Source of the DNA: Acd1 sp049973945
Lineage (GTDB): Archaea; Thermoproteota; Thermoprotei_A; Sulfolobales; Sulfolobaceae
Length of the DNA stretch: 64,000 nucleotides
Direction of reading: 5' to 3'
Assembly (NCBI GenBank): GCA_049973945.1
Contig: JBMFJH010000002.1
Coordinates: 1-64,000 of the forward strand
The notes under the pieces were generated by a model that was not told the DNA's origin, did no database searches, and worked only from the letters and a program-made list of their open reading frames with translations. A program made the translations under genes and the position numbers. This document shows positions 49,849-58,209 of the stretch, piece after piece (within the stretch, counting starts at the first letter, position 1; every line of letters starts with the position of its first letter).

Positions 49849-50475
49849 AGAGTCCACGGCCTCCTCGAAGACCTTTTTCCCAAGCTCCAGGTCTGCCCTG
49901 ACTTCCTGTGCCACGGCCCCGCTTTCGCTCACCTCGTCAGAACGGAGCGTGTCGAAGGCTTCACGCGAGCACCTAGCCCGGACGCTCGGCTCCCCTCTGT
50001 AAAGGCCAAGGTAGGCCATGAGGGAGGTCTCAATCGCGCCGGCGTGCATGTCGCAGGGGGAGAACCTGGAGTAGAACTGGGGGAGGCTGAAGACCCTGAC
50101 CTTCTTGGCCCCCGAGAAGTTCACCCTCCTCTTCACGACGTCGAGGGCAGACTCTATACCTCCGTGGCCGTTCACGATTATGAGCCCCCTGAGGAACCTG
50201 AGGGCCGAGAGGGCGATGCCGGTCATGTACTCTATGAAGGGTACATAGTCGCTCCCCACGTAGGGGAAGGAGCCGTGCTCCAAGGAGACCGAGTAGTAAA
50301 CAGGAGGGAGGAGGATCACCCCCCTGTCGCTCGTCCTCTCAACCGCTTCCCTGGCGACCGCCTCAGCTAAAACCACGTCGGTCGCCATCGGTAAGTGGGC
50401 GTGTTGTTCGAAGCTCCCTGCCGGCAAAACGCCGAGCCTTTCCCTGACCATCTCGGCCGTAAGCTCAACGTACAC
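49819..50475 (-). CDS. arfB: Creatininase-fold FAPy deformylase
   Basis: A 218-residue creatininase-family metal amidohydrolase. GSFEQHAHLPMATD, LIIVNGHGGIESAL and CDMHAGAIETSLMAYLG supply the metal ligands and match ArfB, which removes formate from the ArfA product. The pathway steps encoded here are thus ArfA, ArfB, ArfC, RibB, RibH, RibC. The missing steps are the deaminase and the phosphatase; the kinase and FAD synthetase are not in the window. Confidence 0.88.
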   Translation of the reverse strand: MYVELTAEMVRERLGVLPAGSFEQHAHLPMATDVVLAEAVAREAVERTSDRGVILLPPVYYSVSLEHGSFPYVGSDYVPFIEYMTGIALSALRFLRGLIIVNGHGGIESALDVVKRRVNFSGAKKVRVFSLPQFYSRFSPCDMHAGAIETSLMAYLGLYRGEPSVRARCSREAFDTLRSDEVSESGAVAQEVRADLELGKKVFEEAVDSLVRLILEVD

Positions 50476-50546
50476 GACTCCGTTAAGGTGGCACCGGGGT
50501 TAATAACAGCGGGAGGGCGTCGGTCGCCCGGCCTCGTCCACGGAGC

Positions 50547-51368
50547 TCAGCTCACCATCTGCCTCAACTGGTTCACGAAACTGACGAGGGACTGATAGCC
50601 TCCCCACGGGAGGACTGCCCTCTCAGTCGCTGTCCTTATGAACACCTTGCCGTCCCTCACTTTCCCCTCGACTATGCCCGGAATGACCATCTGATCCCCG
50701 GCCTTCCCAAGGAGGTTGATCAGCGCCTCTAGGTGGGATATCGCCTCCTCCACGAGCTCCTTGTTGCTCATCTTGAAGTACTGGTCCACCGCGTTGACGC
50801 TCACCTGGCCCTCGTAGAGCTTCACCGTCCCCAGGTAGAGCTCGACCTTGGGCGCCCTCCCCTTTAAGACGAGCTTCGCGGTCACCTCTCCGACCTTCGC
50901 CACCCTGGACTTGGCCTTGTACCTCTTCGCCCTCTCCTTCGTGGCCTGCTCCGTTAAAGTACCAACCTTCGGTTCCTTCAGGGCCCTCTTGACCTCGCCT
51001 ATCCTCATGCCGTAAACGTCGGAGAGGTCCTTCACGTCTACGGGGATGAACTTGAGGGTCGAAAGCTTGTTGAAGAGGGCCTTGACGTCGTTGATCTTGA
51101 TCCCCCAAGCCCTAATTTTGGCCCTCGAGTTCTTGGCCAGAACTACAGCCCCGAGCTTCACCTCGGTTGGGGGCTCGCTGAAGAGGGAGACTATTGCGTT
51201 GTGGGCCTCCTCGGGGCTTTCCGGCGCCTTGTCCACTTTCCCTATGAAGTCCACCTTGAGCCCGGCGTCCTCAATGTGGCCCCTGACCTTGTTCCCTTTG
51301 AAGACCGCGTGGTACAACCTCGTGTGAAGAATTACCCTGTCTTTCTGCTTACTGAACGGCGTCTTCAT
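50547..51368 (-). CDS. Conserved crenarchaeal protein (DUF2258-like)
   Basis: A 273-residue basic protein, no TM or signal. A central basic stretch (EQATKERAKRYKAKSRVAKVG) separates two alpha/beta parts; the C-terminal VRDGKVFIRTATERAVLPWGGY is well formed. Such proteins are conserved in Sulfolobales with no known role; nucleic-acid binding is plausible from charge. It stands alone between arfB and the geranylgeranyl reductase-like gene. The DUF number is from memory. Confidence 0.6.
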   Translation of the reverse strand: MKTPFSKQKDRVILHTRLYHAVFKGNKVRGHIEDAGLKVDFIGKVDKAPESPEEAHNAIVSLFSEPPTEVKLGAVVLAKNSRAKIRAWGIKINDVKALFNKLSTLKFIPVDVKDLSDVYGMRIGEVKRALKEPKVGTLTEQATKERAKRYKAKSRVAKVGEVTAKLVLKGRAPKVELYLGTVKLYEGQVSVNAVDQYFKMSNKELVEEAISHLEALINLLGKAGDQMVIPGIVEGKVRDGKVFIRTATERAVLPWGGYQSLVSFVNQLRQMVS

Positions 51369-51494
51369 GCTTCTTACCCTGAGATGTCGTTTAGCGGCGT
51401 TTCCCCGATGACCACGGGTTTTAGCGGGAGGAGCTAATTAAACTACCGCGGGCCTCTCCGCTTTAATTCGGTCAGGGAATTCGTTCAACTGACC

Positions 51495-52361
51495 GTGAAG
51501 ATTGCAGTAATAGGGGCGGGCCCCGCCGGCCTAACGTTGGCCAGGGCCCTAGAGGGAGAAGTGGTAGTTTACGAAAGGGAGAGGTCGCTGGCCTCTAAGC
51601 CCTGCAGCTGGGTCGTCCTCGACACGGGGGAAGTCCCCCTGAGGAGGAGGGAGATCCTGTTCAAGATAAAGAGGTATAGGATATTCCTCGACGGCCGGTT
51701 GATACACGAGCTGGAGTCCAAGAGGCCCTTCGCCTACGTCATAGACAAGAGGGAGTTCCTGGAGAGGTTGGCCGAGGGGCTGGAAGTGCGGATGGGCTTC
51801 TACGCGATGATCAAGGGGAACGCCGTGATCTCCAACGGCAGGGAGGAGAAGTACGACGCCGTATATGACGCCAGGGGGTACCAGGCCCTAGACCCCTCCG
51901 ACACCGCCTTGGCTATACAGTACGAGACCGACTACAGGGCGGAAGAGGACACCCTGAACACCTACTTCTTCTCCGACATAACGGGTTACGCCTGGGTCTT
52001 CCCAGGCCCCTACGGGGCGAGGATAGGCATAGGCGGTAAGGCGGGCTACGACGAGCTGGTGGGGAGGCTGAAGAAGTTGCTCTTGGGCAATGTGGTCAAG
52101 TACGGGGTCGCGAGGGTCTCGATGGGAGGGCTCAAGGTCTCGAAGTACAAGGTCGGGGAGGCCGCGGGCGCGGTGATGCCCATAACGGGCGAGGGGATAA
52201 GGCCTTCGATAGTCCACGCCAGGCTGATCGCGAGGGGTAATGACGTCACGAAGAGCGCCCTGTACAGAGCGATTTCTGCCCAGGTCGAGGTCATGAGGGA
52301 GGCCGAGGGAACGGGGAGGCCGGGCGAAGTCATTTCAAAAGTCTTCATCGGCAACAAATGA
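51495..52361 (+). CDS. Geranylgeranyl reductase-family flavoprotein
   Basis: A 288-residue FAD protein with an N-terminal VIGAGPAGLTLARAL loop, YERERSL after beta-2, and FPGPYGARIGIGGKAGYDEL plus GEAAGAVMPITGEGIRPSI, the conserved GD/G-E-G region of geranylgeranyl reductases that saturate archaeal lipid or quinone side chains. It is shorter than the main archaeal lipid reductases (about 400-450), so it may be a small paralogue such as the respiratory quinone tail reductase. GTG 51495 is the start. Confidence 0.75.
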   Translation: MKIAVIGAGPAGLTLARALEGEVVVYERERSLASKPCSWVVLDTGEVPLRRREILFKIKRYRIFLDGRLIHELESKRPFAYVIDKREFLERLAEGLEVRMGFYAMIKGNAVISNGREEKYDAVYDARGYQALDPSDTALAIQYETDYRAEEDTLNTYFFSDITGYAWVFPGPYGARIGIGGKAGYDELVGRLKKLLLGNVVKYGVARVSMGGLKVSKYKVGEAAGAVMPITGEGIRPSIVHARLIARGNDVTKSALYRAISAQVEVMREAEGTGRPGEVISKVFIGNK

Positions 52362-52455
52362 CGTAATACCCTTGGGTTCTTTACCTTACATAACGCATGA
52401 GTATTACGAACCCCTCTCGCATTAGCTTATAGGTTCCCCGAGCCTCCGTGTCAGT

Positions 52456-53946
52456 GTGATAGTCAGCATAACGTCGGAGCTGGCCTTGGACCTGGACAAC
52501 CCCTTTGCGGGGGGCCTTGGGGTATTGGAGGGGGACAAGTTCTACGCCGCCGCCAGGCTCGGGGTCGAGTACACAGTCATCACTCTGTTTTACCCTAAGG
52601 GTTACGTCAAGTACGAGTTCAGGGATGGCAACTTGATCCCCTTAGAGGAGAGGACTGACGCCTTCCTTAACACTCTAGAGAACGTAGGTTCTGCCGAGAT
52701 CGAGACGAGGAAGGGGATAGTGCAGGTCGACTTCCTGTCATACAAGCTGAACAAGGCCAGAGCGGTCTTCGTCAAGGTGAACTTCCCCGACTGGGCGGTT
52801 AGGGCCACGGAAAGGCTCTACATCGACTCCTCGGAGGAGTTCAGGTTCTACAAGCACTTGATCCTCGCCAAGGCGGCCCTCAAGTACATCGAGGACTTCG
52901 TCGGTTGGGACAGGGTTGAGTGGGTAGACCTCCAGGAGTCCTACCCCGCTTTCATGGTGCTCCTCAGGACGTTCCCCAGGTACAGGGTCGTAATTCACAC
53001 CCCCGCCCCCTGGGGCCACCCGAGCTTCCCGGCCAAGTTCTTCAGGGAGGAGTTCGGCTACGAGTTCCCCTTCGACCCGGTCGTAATGACTGAGCTCGCC
53101 CTCTCGGCCGCGCAGGAGGGGATAGTCGTGAGCAAGAAGATGCTGAACTTCGTCCTCAGGACTTTCCCCCACCACTCCCACAAAATTAGGGCTGTGACTA
53201 ACGCTGTGGAGATCCCGAGGTGGCAGCACGGGAGGTTGAGGAGCGTCAGGAGCAAGGCCGAGTTCGTCAGGGCCAGGGAGGAGATAAGGAGGGAGAGCTT
53301 CAGGGCCCTCTTCGGCAGGGATCCCAAGGGGCCTGTAATTAGCTGGGTGAGGAGGGTCACGAGGTACAAGAGGCCCGAGCTGGCGGTCAAGCTCGCTGAG
53401 GAGCTCCACAACGAGGCGGAGTTCGTCCTCGGAGGGAGGGCACACCCGCTGGAGGGCTTCGGGATAGGGATGATGAAGGAGTTCAAGAGGCTCAAGGACG
53501 AGGGGAAGGCGAACCTCCTAGTGAACGTCACTCCCGCCATAGAGAGGTTGGCGATATGGGCGTCAGACGTTTGGCTCTTCACCCCCTTCTCGGGCTGGGA
53601 GGCCTCGGGGACGAGCTTCATGAAAGCTGGAGTCAACGGGGTGCCCAGCGTGGCCTCTATAGACGGCGCGGTTCCAGAAATCATAAGGGACGGCTTCAAC
53701 GGGTGGCTCTTCGGGGAGAACAGGCTCGAGCTCGTGGAGCCTACTTACACGGACCACGAGTACTACCACTTGAAGGACAAGGTGCGGGAGGCCCTGGACT
53801 CTGTTAACAGCGGCGAGTACTGGGAAATCGCGTGGAACGCCTTCCAGACGTTCAACGAGTTCGCGAAGATGGAGAGGCTGTTCCACGAGTATTACGGGAT
53901 AGCTACGCCGAAGGGAGAGGTGAGGAGCGAGGCCCTCAAATATTAA
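52456..53946 (+). CDS. Short archaeal alpha-glucan (glycogen) phosphorylase-like enzyme
   Basis: A 496-residue glycosyltransferase. The N-terminus (PFAGGLGVLEGDKFYAAARLG) matches the GGLGVLAGD start of GT35 phosphorylases, and EASGTSFMKAGVNGVPSVAS (near residue 390) matches EASGTxNMKFxLNGA, including the lysine that holds pyridoxal phosphate. Short forms of about 460-500 residues occur in Sulfolobus. It would release glucose 1-phosphate from storage glucan. An archaeal glycogen synthase (GT5) is the alternative, but its motifs are missing. GTG 52456 is the start. Confidence 0.75.
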   Translation: MIVSITSELALDLDNPFAGGLGVLEGDKFYAAARLGVEYTVITLFYPKGYVKYEFRDGNLIPLEERTDAFLNTLENVGSAEIETRKGIVQVDFLSYKLNKARAVFVKVNFPDWAVRATERLYIDSSEEFRFYKHLILAKAALKYIEDFVGWDRVEWVDLQESYPAFMVLLRTFPRYRVVIHTPAPWGHPSFPAKFFREEFGYEFPFDPVVMTELALSAAQEGIVVSKKMLNFVLRTFPHHSHKIRAVTNAVEIPRWQHGRLRSVRSKAEFVRAREEIRRESFRALFGRDPKGPVISWVRRVTRYKRPELAVKLAEELHNEAEFVLGGRAHPLEGFGIGMMKEFKRLKDEGKANLLVNVTPAIERLAIWASDVWLFTPFSGWEASGTSFMKAGVNGVPSVASIDGAVPEIIRDGFNGWLFGENRLELVEPTYTDHEYYHLKDKVREALDSVNSGEYWEIAWNAFQTFNEFAKMERLFHEYYGIATPKGEVRSEALKY

Positions 53947-54008
53947 GCCAGGGGGCTAGCGAGAGCCCTTATTTATTAGATCAGTTTGCGAGTGTAAGAC
54001 CGAAGGAA

Positions 54009-54521
54009 TTGAGGCCGGTCATTAAGGCGATTTCCCTAGCCTTAGCGGTCTGGTGGATACCCGTATTGAACGGGGTCATGTTGGGTTTTTACTCCTCGGT
54101 CATAGGCAAGAACGTACGTAATTCGGTCCTGCTCGCCCTGACCGGCTCGCTTACTGCCACCGCTGTTTACTTCTTGATATATTATTTCGGGCCGAAGCTC
54201 CCCCTGATCGGAGAGTTCCCAATCCTTCTAGCGATCTCAGCCTTCGGGACGGCGTTGGCGATCTACTTCTCTTACTTCTCCTCAGTAAGGGCCACCAAGA
54301 TAAGGTTCACGCCGGAAGGGCTGGAGATTGAGTTCTACGCGAAGAACCTCCAGGAGGTGGACGAGATCCTGACTAAGGAGTTGGGCGAATGCGAGCTGGA
54401 GCACGTAGAGGCTTTGGGCGAGGAAAGGATAAGGGTGAGGAAGAGGTGCGGGGATGTCACGTTGGAGTATGAGGCCGTTAAGGAGGGTAAGAGGGTGAAG
54501 GTGAGGTCCTGGTTACATTGA
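54009..54521 (+). CDS. Two- to three-TM membrane protein with cytoplasmic domain
   Basis: The frame is open from 53832, but the first 55 codons overlap the previous gene in another frame. TTG 54009 (LRPVIKAISLALAV) with TTATTTATTAG near 53970 is the best start, giving about 170 residues: three TM helices (about 5-25, 38-58, 67-87) and an alpha/beta soluble tail (IRFTPEGLEIEFYAKNLQEV) with two cysteines. No recognised family. Confidence 0.6.
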   Translation: MRPVIKAISLALAVWWIPVLNGVMLGFYSSVIGKNVRNSVLLALTGSLTATAVYFLIYYFGPKLPLIGEFPILLAISAFGTALAIYFSYFSSVRATKIRFTPEGLEIEFYAKNLQEVDEILTKELGECELEHVEALGEERIRVRKRCGDVTLEYEAVKEGKRVKVRSWLH

Positions 54522-54532
54522 AACCGCAAAGG

Positions 54533-54608
54533 TGGCGCCGGGGGGAGGACTCGAACCTCCGACCATCGGGTTAACAGCCCGACGCTCTGCCGACTGAGCT
54601 ACCCCGGC
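54533..54608 (-). tRNA. tRNA-Asn (GTT), CCA encoded
   Basis: A complete cloverleaf on the minus strand: acceptor GCCGGGG/CCCCGGC, D arm GCTC...GAGC, anticodon arm TCGGG-CTGTTAA-CCCGA with GTT at 54573-54575, variable TGGTC, T arm GGAGG-TTCGAGT-CCTCC, discriminator G, then CCA encoded at 54533-54535. No intron. It lies between two protein genes. Confidence 0.97.
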
Positions 54609-54696
54609 AATAACCCTCTTCTTGTCAACCCTTAAAACGTTTAATGTCCCGCGGAAGACGTCAATGAACCTTAAGAAAGCGGAAAAGCAGGAAAAA

Positions 54697-55194
54697 TCAC
54701 ATCGTCGTGACTTTCCTTATCAGCCTGCCCTTAGTCAATAACTTCAGCCTGTTGACGCCCTTTGGCACCACGACCTCGTCCACGTTAACGATCGAGTGTA
54801 TGTACTTCTCTATGTCTTCGTCCGTCAGGTCTTCTAGGACGAGCCTCTTCACGTTTTGGAACGAGACCTTCTTCCCCAGCGACTCCAGCTCGGCCCTCCT
54901 GACGCTTATCTCGTCCACGTTCGATATCACCTGGACTTCTCCCTTGGACTCCCTCAGTCCTGACTCGAAGCTCTCCTTCAGTCCCGCTAACTTAGCAACG
55001 GTCTCGTCGGCTATCTCGCTCAGCTTCCCCGTGGCGGAGAAGAACAGCCTCAGCGACTCGTTGACGACTTCCCCTACCGTCTTCCCCGTTTTCCTCGCGG
55101 TCTCCGCCGCCATCTCGTAGAGCTTCCTATCTATGCCCCTTATCGTGACGGTCTTCTTGTCTTGTTCATTCTGGGAGCCGGGTCGGTCGGACAT
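54697..55194 (-). CDS. Ribbon-helix-helix DNA-binding protein
   Basis: A 165-residue protein with an N-terminal RHH (Arc/CopG-like) domain: KKTVTIRGIDRKLYEMAAE and TARKTGKTVGEVVNESLRLFF (residues about 13-52). The rest is helical, then an alpha/beta part (VSFQNVKRLVLEDLTDEDIE, VNVDEVVVPKGVNRLKLL). ATG 55194 is preceded by a TATA box (CTTAAATAATGT on the minus strand) and by an inverted repeat at 55231-55247 that could be its own operator. It is divergent from the winged-helix/AAA operon. Confidence 0.8.
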   Translation of the reverse strand: MSDRPGSQNEQDKKTVTIRGIDRKLYEMAAETARKTGKTVGEVVNESLRLFFSATGKLSEIADETVAKLAGLKESFESGLRESKGEVQVISNVDEISVRRAELESLGKKVSFQNVKRLVLEDLTDEDIEKYIHSIVNVDEVVVPKGVNRLKLLTKGRLIRKVTTM

Positions 55195-55230
55195 CAGAGA
55201 ACGCTTGTTTTCACATTATTTAAGTTTTAC

Positions 55231-55247
55231 TGTAAAGCATGTTTACA
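55231..55247. promoter_or_regulatory. Inverted repeat upstream of the RHH gene
   Basis: TGTAAA-N5-TTTACA lies just beyond the TATA box of the RHH gene and 75 bases before the winged-helix gene. It suits a dimeric regulator. Confidence 0.5.
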
Positions 55248-55321
55248 TTGTAAGACACAAATACACCCCTGGGTATTCCCCATATCCCTTATAAACGGTC
55301 CTCGTCAAGCTCAGTACCACG

Positions 55322-55777
55322 ATGTGTGCTTACGCCAAGAGTATAACCAGCAACAGGGACGGGGTCTCATTGAGCGAGATCGCTAAAGCCTCAGGGATTG
55401 GCGAGAAGGAGCTCAAGGCCGTGATCGAGGCGTTAGAGGACTATGGACTCCTCGTAAAGAAAGGGAGAAAAGTGTACCCCGCCTGCGGATGGGGGGAATT
55501 CAGTCCCGACGTAATGGACTTGGCGAAAAGGTTCGACTTTTACTTCCCCAACCCCGAGGAGCTGACCAGGGAGTTCGACGAGGCATACTCCAGGGTCTCG
55601 GACGACACTGGCTACGCCCAGCTGAGGGCCATAAGGCTCGAGATGGGGCTGAGTCAAGAGGTGTTCTACAGGGCCCTGAGGAAGCACGTGGAGGAGAGGT
55701 ACTTCCTGATCGCCGGAGGGGAAGAGGGCTTCGTGAGGAAGGGAGTAGTTTACGGGATAGTCAAGGCCAAGGGGTGA
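55322..55777 (+). CDS. Winged-helix DNA-binding protein
   Basis: A 151-residue protein. Residues 1-50 form a winged helix (GVSLSEIAKASGIGEKELKAVIEALEDYGLLVKKG); the second part is helical (LRAIRLEMGLSQEVFYRALRKHVEERY) and ends with a beta pair. TTATAAAC, about 28 bases upstream, gives a leaderless start. The AAA ATPase gene follows after four bases, so the two form an operon and may act together, as DNA-binding and motor parts. Confidence 0.7.
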   Translation: MCAYAKSITSNRDGVSLSEIAKASGIGEKELKAVIEALEDYGLLVKKGRKVYPACGWGEFSPDVMDLAKRFDFYFPNPEELTREFDEAYSRVSDDTGYAQLRAIRLEMGLSQEVFYRALRKHVEERYFLIAGGEEGFVRKGVVYGIVKAKG

Positions 55778-55781
55778 GACC

Positions 55782-57110
55782 ATGCCGTGCGAGTTCCCCA
55801 GGGTTTCGGTGACTACCTGGAAGGGGAAGTTGAACTTCGCCGGGCCGTCCTATAGGAAGGCACTGAACGAGATCAAGGAGGCGATAAAGAAGGGCGAGGT
55901 AGTCGCGGTCATAGGACAGCCCGGGACGGGCAAGACGACGTTGTTGAGGGCTTTAGCCCAGGAGATAGGCGACGCGGTGTTCCTCGACATGTCGAACAAG
56001 GAGAGGATAGCCGACGAGTTCTGGGTCAAGTTCGACGTCTCCGCGAGGAGGAGCGAGCTGGTCTCGTCGCTCTACGCGGAACGGACGAAGTTGGGCTACG
56101 GCTTCCTGAAAAGGCTCCTGGGAGTGAGGTTCGAAGACCACCTCCTCAGGGTCTGCAATAGATTCGACGACGCAAGGCTCAGGCTCTACTGCAACTCTTA
56201 CTCGAAAGACTTCGACGGCATGCTCTCCGCCCTGAGGGACTACTCGGCAGTCTTCGGGAGGCCGATCCTACTCGTCGACGAGGTGAGGGAAACGCACTCG
56301 CAGGAGATACTCAGGTTCGTGAACAGCGGGGTCGGAGTCCCCTTGGTCTTCGCCATGCCTACAGAGGCCTACAGCAAGGTGACGGACTTGGCGATAAGGA
56401 GGAGGCTCGAGGAGACGAGGGTCTCCCTCGACTACATCCTCACCGAGGAGGACGTCAGAGAAATTCTCGAGGCCTACTGCCCGGACTTCTCGAAGGAGCT
56501 CACAGACCTGGTCATCCCGCTGTGGAAGGGAGGGGAAATAGTCACCGTCCACCAGCTCCTGAACTACGCGAGGATGGAGTACGAGAACGCGCTGAAGGAC
56601 TGCCGCGACGCGGAGTGCGTCAGGAAGAAGCTGATCGAGAACAACGTCATGAAGGACGTGGGCTCCCTGGTGAAGATGATCGAGGCCTCGGTTAGGAACG
56701 GGATCGCGAAAGTAGAGGGAATAACCTACGTCCACCCGAGGGGCAAGAGGGTAGAAACCAGCGAGGGGAAGACGACGCTAGTAGACGTCTTCTTCGCGAC
56801 GGGCGACGGCGTCTACATCGGCAACGTGAGGATATTCAGCGGGAGCCCGACCTACGACCCGGACATTGAAGACCTCAAGAAGGTCAACGAGGTCGAGCAC
56901 GAGAAGGTCAAACGCCCCGTGAAGGCCAGGTTCCTCATAACCAACTACCCGCTGAGCGTGGAGGGGGTTACGACAATTTACTTGGAGACCCACGAGCTCA
57001 TCAGGCTCTCCAAGGGCGACTCGGAGATAGTCGTGGCGAAGCTGGTCGAGGCCCTCGGGCTCAGGCCGCAGGGCGTACAACCTCAGAGCCAAGCCGAGAC
57101 GGCTACATGA
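55782..57110 (+). CDS. AAA+ ATPase of unknown role
   Basis: A 442-residue P-loop ATPase: Walker A GQPGTGKTT (about 44-52), Walker B PILLVDEVRE (about 160-170), a likely sensor near FAMPTEA, and arginines in AIRRRLEET. The C-terminal 150 residues (YVHPRGKRVETSEGKTTLVD; NVRIFSGSPTYDPDIEDLKK) are a separate domain I cannot name. It resembles archaeal MCM/ORC-like or prokaryotic STAND ATPases only in general form. It follows a winged-helix gene with a GGGGTGAG ribosome site before ATG 55782. Confidence 0.7.
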   Translation: MPCEFPRVSVTTWKGKLNFAGPSYRKALNEIKEAIKKGEVVAVIGQPGTGKTTLLRALAQEIGDAVFLDMSNKERIADEFWVKFDVSARRSELVSSLYAERTKLGYGFLKRLLGVRFEDHLLRVCNRFDDARLRLYCNSYSKDFDGMLSALRDYSAVFGRPILLVDEVRETHSQEILRFVNSGVGVPLVFAMPTEAYSKVTDLAIRRRLEETRVSLDYILTEEDVREILEAYCPDFSKELTDLVIPLWKGGEIVTVHQLLNYARMEYENALKDCRDAECVRKKLIENNVMKDVGSLVKMIEASVRNGIAKVEGITYVHPRGKRVETSEGKTTLVDVFFATGDGVYIGNVRIFSGSPTYDPDIEDLKKVNEVEHEKVKRPVKARFLITNYPLSVEGVTTIYLETHELIRLSKGDSEIVVAKLVEALGLRPQGVQPQSQAETAT

Positions 57111-57143
57111 CTTTTTCACTCTAGGGGTTAAGTAAGAATCGCG

Positions 57144-57860
57144 TTGACTGAAAACAGGTTGGACTTGTCTAAGGCCGAGTTCTTCGACGCCCACTGCCAC
57201 TGCGACGGGTTGCACTCGCTCGACTACGAGAACTACGTGATAGCCTGCGTGTCGACAGACTACGAGTCCTCGGTAAAGACCCTGAACTTCAAGTCCCGGA
57301 GAGTATTAGTGGGGGTCGCCGTTCACCCCTGGGAGGTTCACAGGGAGGACTACAGGAGGGTGCTGGAGCTGGTGAGCCGTGCGGACTTCGTGGGCGAAAT
57401 AGGCCTCGACTACAGGTTCGCTAAGGCGAGCAAGGAAGACCAGGCCAGGGTGCTCACGGAGTTCGCCAGGGAAGCGAGGGACAAGACGTTCAACGTCCAC
57501 GCTTTGGACGCCTGGAGGGACGCGCTCGACCTCCTGGTCAAGAACGACGTGAGGAGGGCCATATTCCACTGGTACAGCGGGCCCGTGGAGCTCCTCAAGG
57601 ACATAGAGGGGGCGGGGTACTTCATAACTGTGAACCCGTTCGTGAAGAGCCAGAGGAAGCACGGGACAGTAGCTGAGAAGGCAGACCCCTCCATAATCCT
57701 GACGGAGAGCGACGGGGGTTACGAGTACAGGGGAGTGTTCCTGAAGCCGAACATGATACCGGAGACCGTTCGATACCTGGCTGAGGTCAAGGGGGTAGAG
57801 GTAGAGGAGCTGAAGGCGAAGATCAGGGACAACTTCCTCAGGGCCTTCGGGCTGAAGTGA
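57144..57860 (+). CDS. TatD-family metal-dependent hydrolase
   Basis: A 238-residue TIM-barrel hydrolase: FDAHCHCDG (HxH), GVAVHPWEVH, GEIGLDYRFA with the metal-bridging glutamate, FNVHALDAWRDAL, IFHWYSG, and LTESDGG with the catalytic aspartate. TatD proteins are 3'-5' nucleases or related phosphatases. TTG 57144 starts 30 bases after the AAA gene, so it may be in the same transcript. It overlaps the convergent DUF123 gene by 23 bases. Confidence 0.85.
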   Translation: MTENRLDLSKAEFFDAHCHCDGLHSLDYENYVIACVSTDYESSVKTLNFKSRRVLVGVAVHPWEVHREDYRRVLELVSRADFVGEIGLDYRFAKASKEDQARVLTEFAREARDKTFNVHALDAWRDALDLLVKNDVRRAIFHWYSGPVELLKDIEGAGYFITVNPFVKSQRKHGTVAEKADPSIILTESDGGYEYRGVFLKPNMIPETVRYLAEVKGVEVEELKAKIRDNFLRAFGLK

Positions 57861-58209
57861 CCAACCTCACCGCGACGCTGAAGGGGCATACGAAGAGGTG
57901 GGACGGGTTCTCCGGGTCGTCGCTGTTCCCGAACCCCGGGACGTAACCGCAAGCCGAAAGGAGGCGGGCCAGCTCCCTCTCTCCGAGCTCCGCGAACAGG
58001 GCTCCTTTAGCATCGCACTCCGCTAGGAGGAAGTCTACGTGCCAGAAAGGCTTTTTCTCGCTCGAGAGGTGCCTCGAGACCCTCTGCACGCAGCCTTTCC
58101 TACAGGAGCCGACGTAAATTAGCTCCCCTTTAGGGACTAGGAACTCCTTAGACCTAGTCCTCAGCCTGACTTCCCTGTCGCACCTTACGAAAAGCAAATA
58201 CGACCTCAT
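57838..58209 (-). CDS. DUF123 protein (GIY-YIG-like)
   Basis: A 123-residue protein: YLLFVRCDREVRLRTRSKEF, then ELIYVGSCRKGCVQRVSRHL (the VGSA...R-like GIY-YIG core) and KPFWHVDFLLA. Archaeal DUF123 proteins have a nuclease-like fold of unknown role. The frame is open to 58332, but ATG 58209, overlapping the previous stop by 4 bases, starts the conserved part and was chosen. It is coupled to the CARF/HEPN-like gene upstream, which is notable for two putative nucleases. Confidence 0.8.
   Translation of the reverse strand: MRSYLLFVRCDREVRLRTRSKEFLVPKGELIYVGSCRKGCVQRVSRHLSSEKKPFWHVDFLLAECDAKGALFAELGERELARLLSACGYVPGFGNSDDPENPSHLFVCPFSVAVRLVTSARRP

Noticed and set aside
53832..54008. Upstream extension of the membrane-protein gene at 54009
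   Set aside because: It overlaps the 3' end of the phosphorylase gene in another frame and shows no protein-like pattern.
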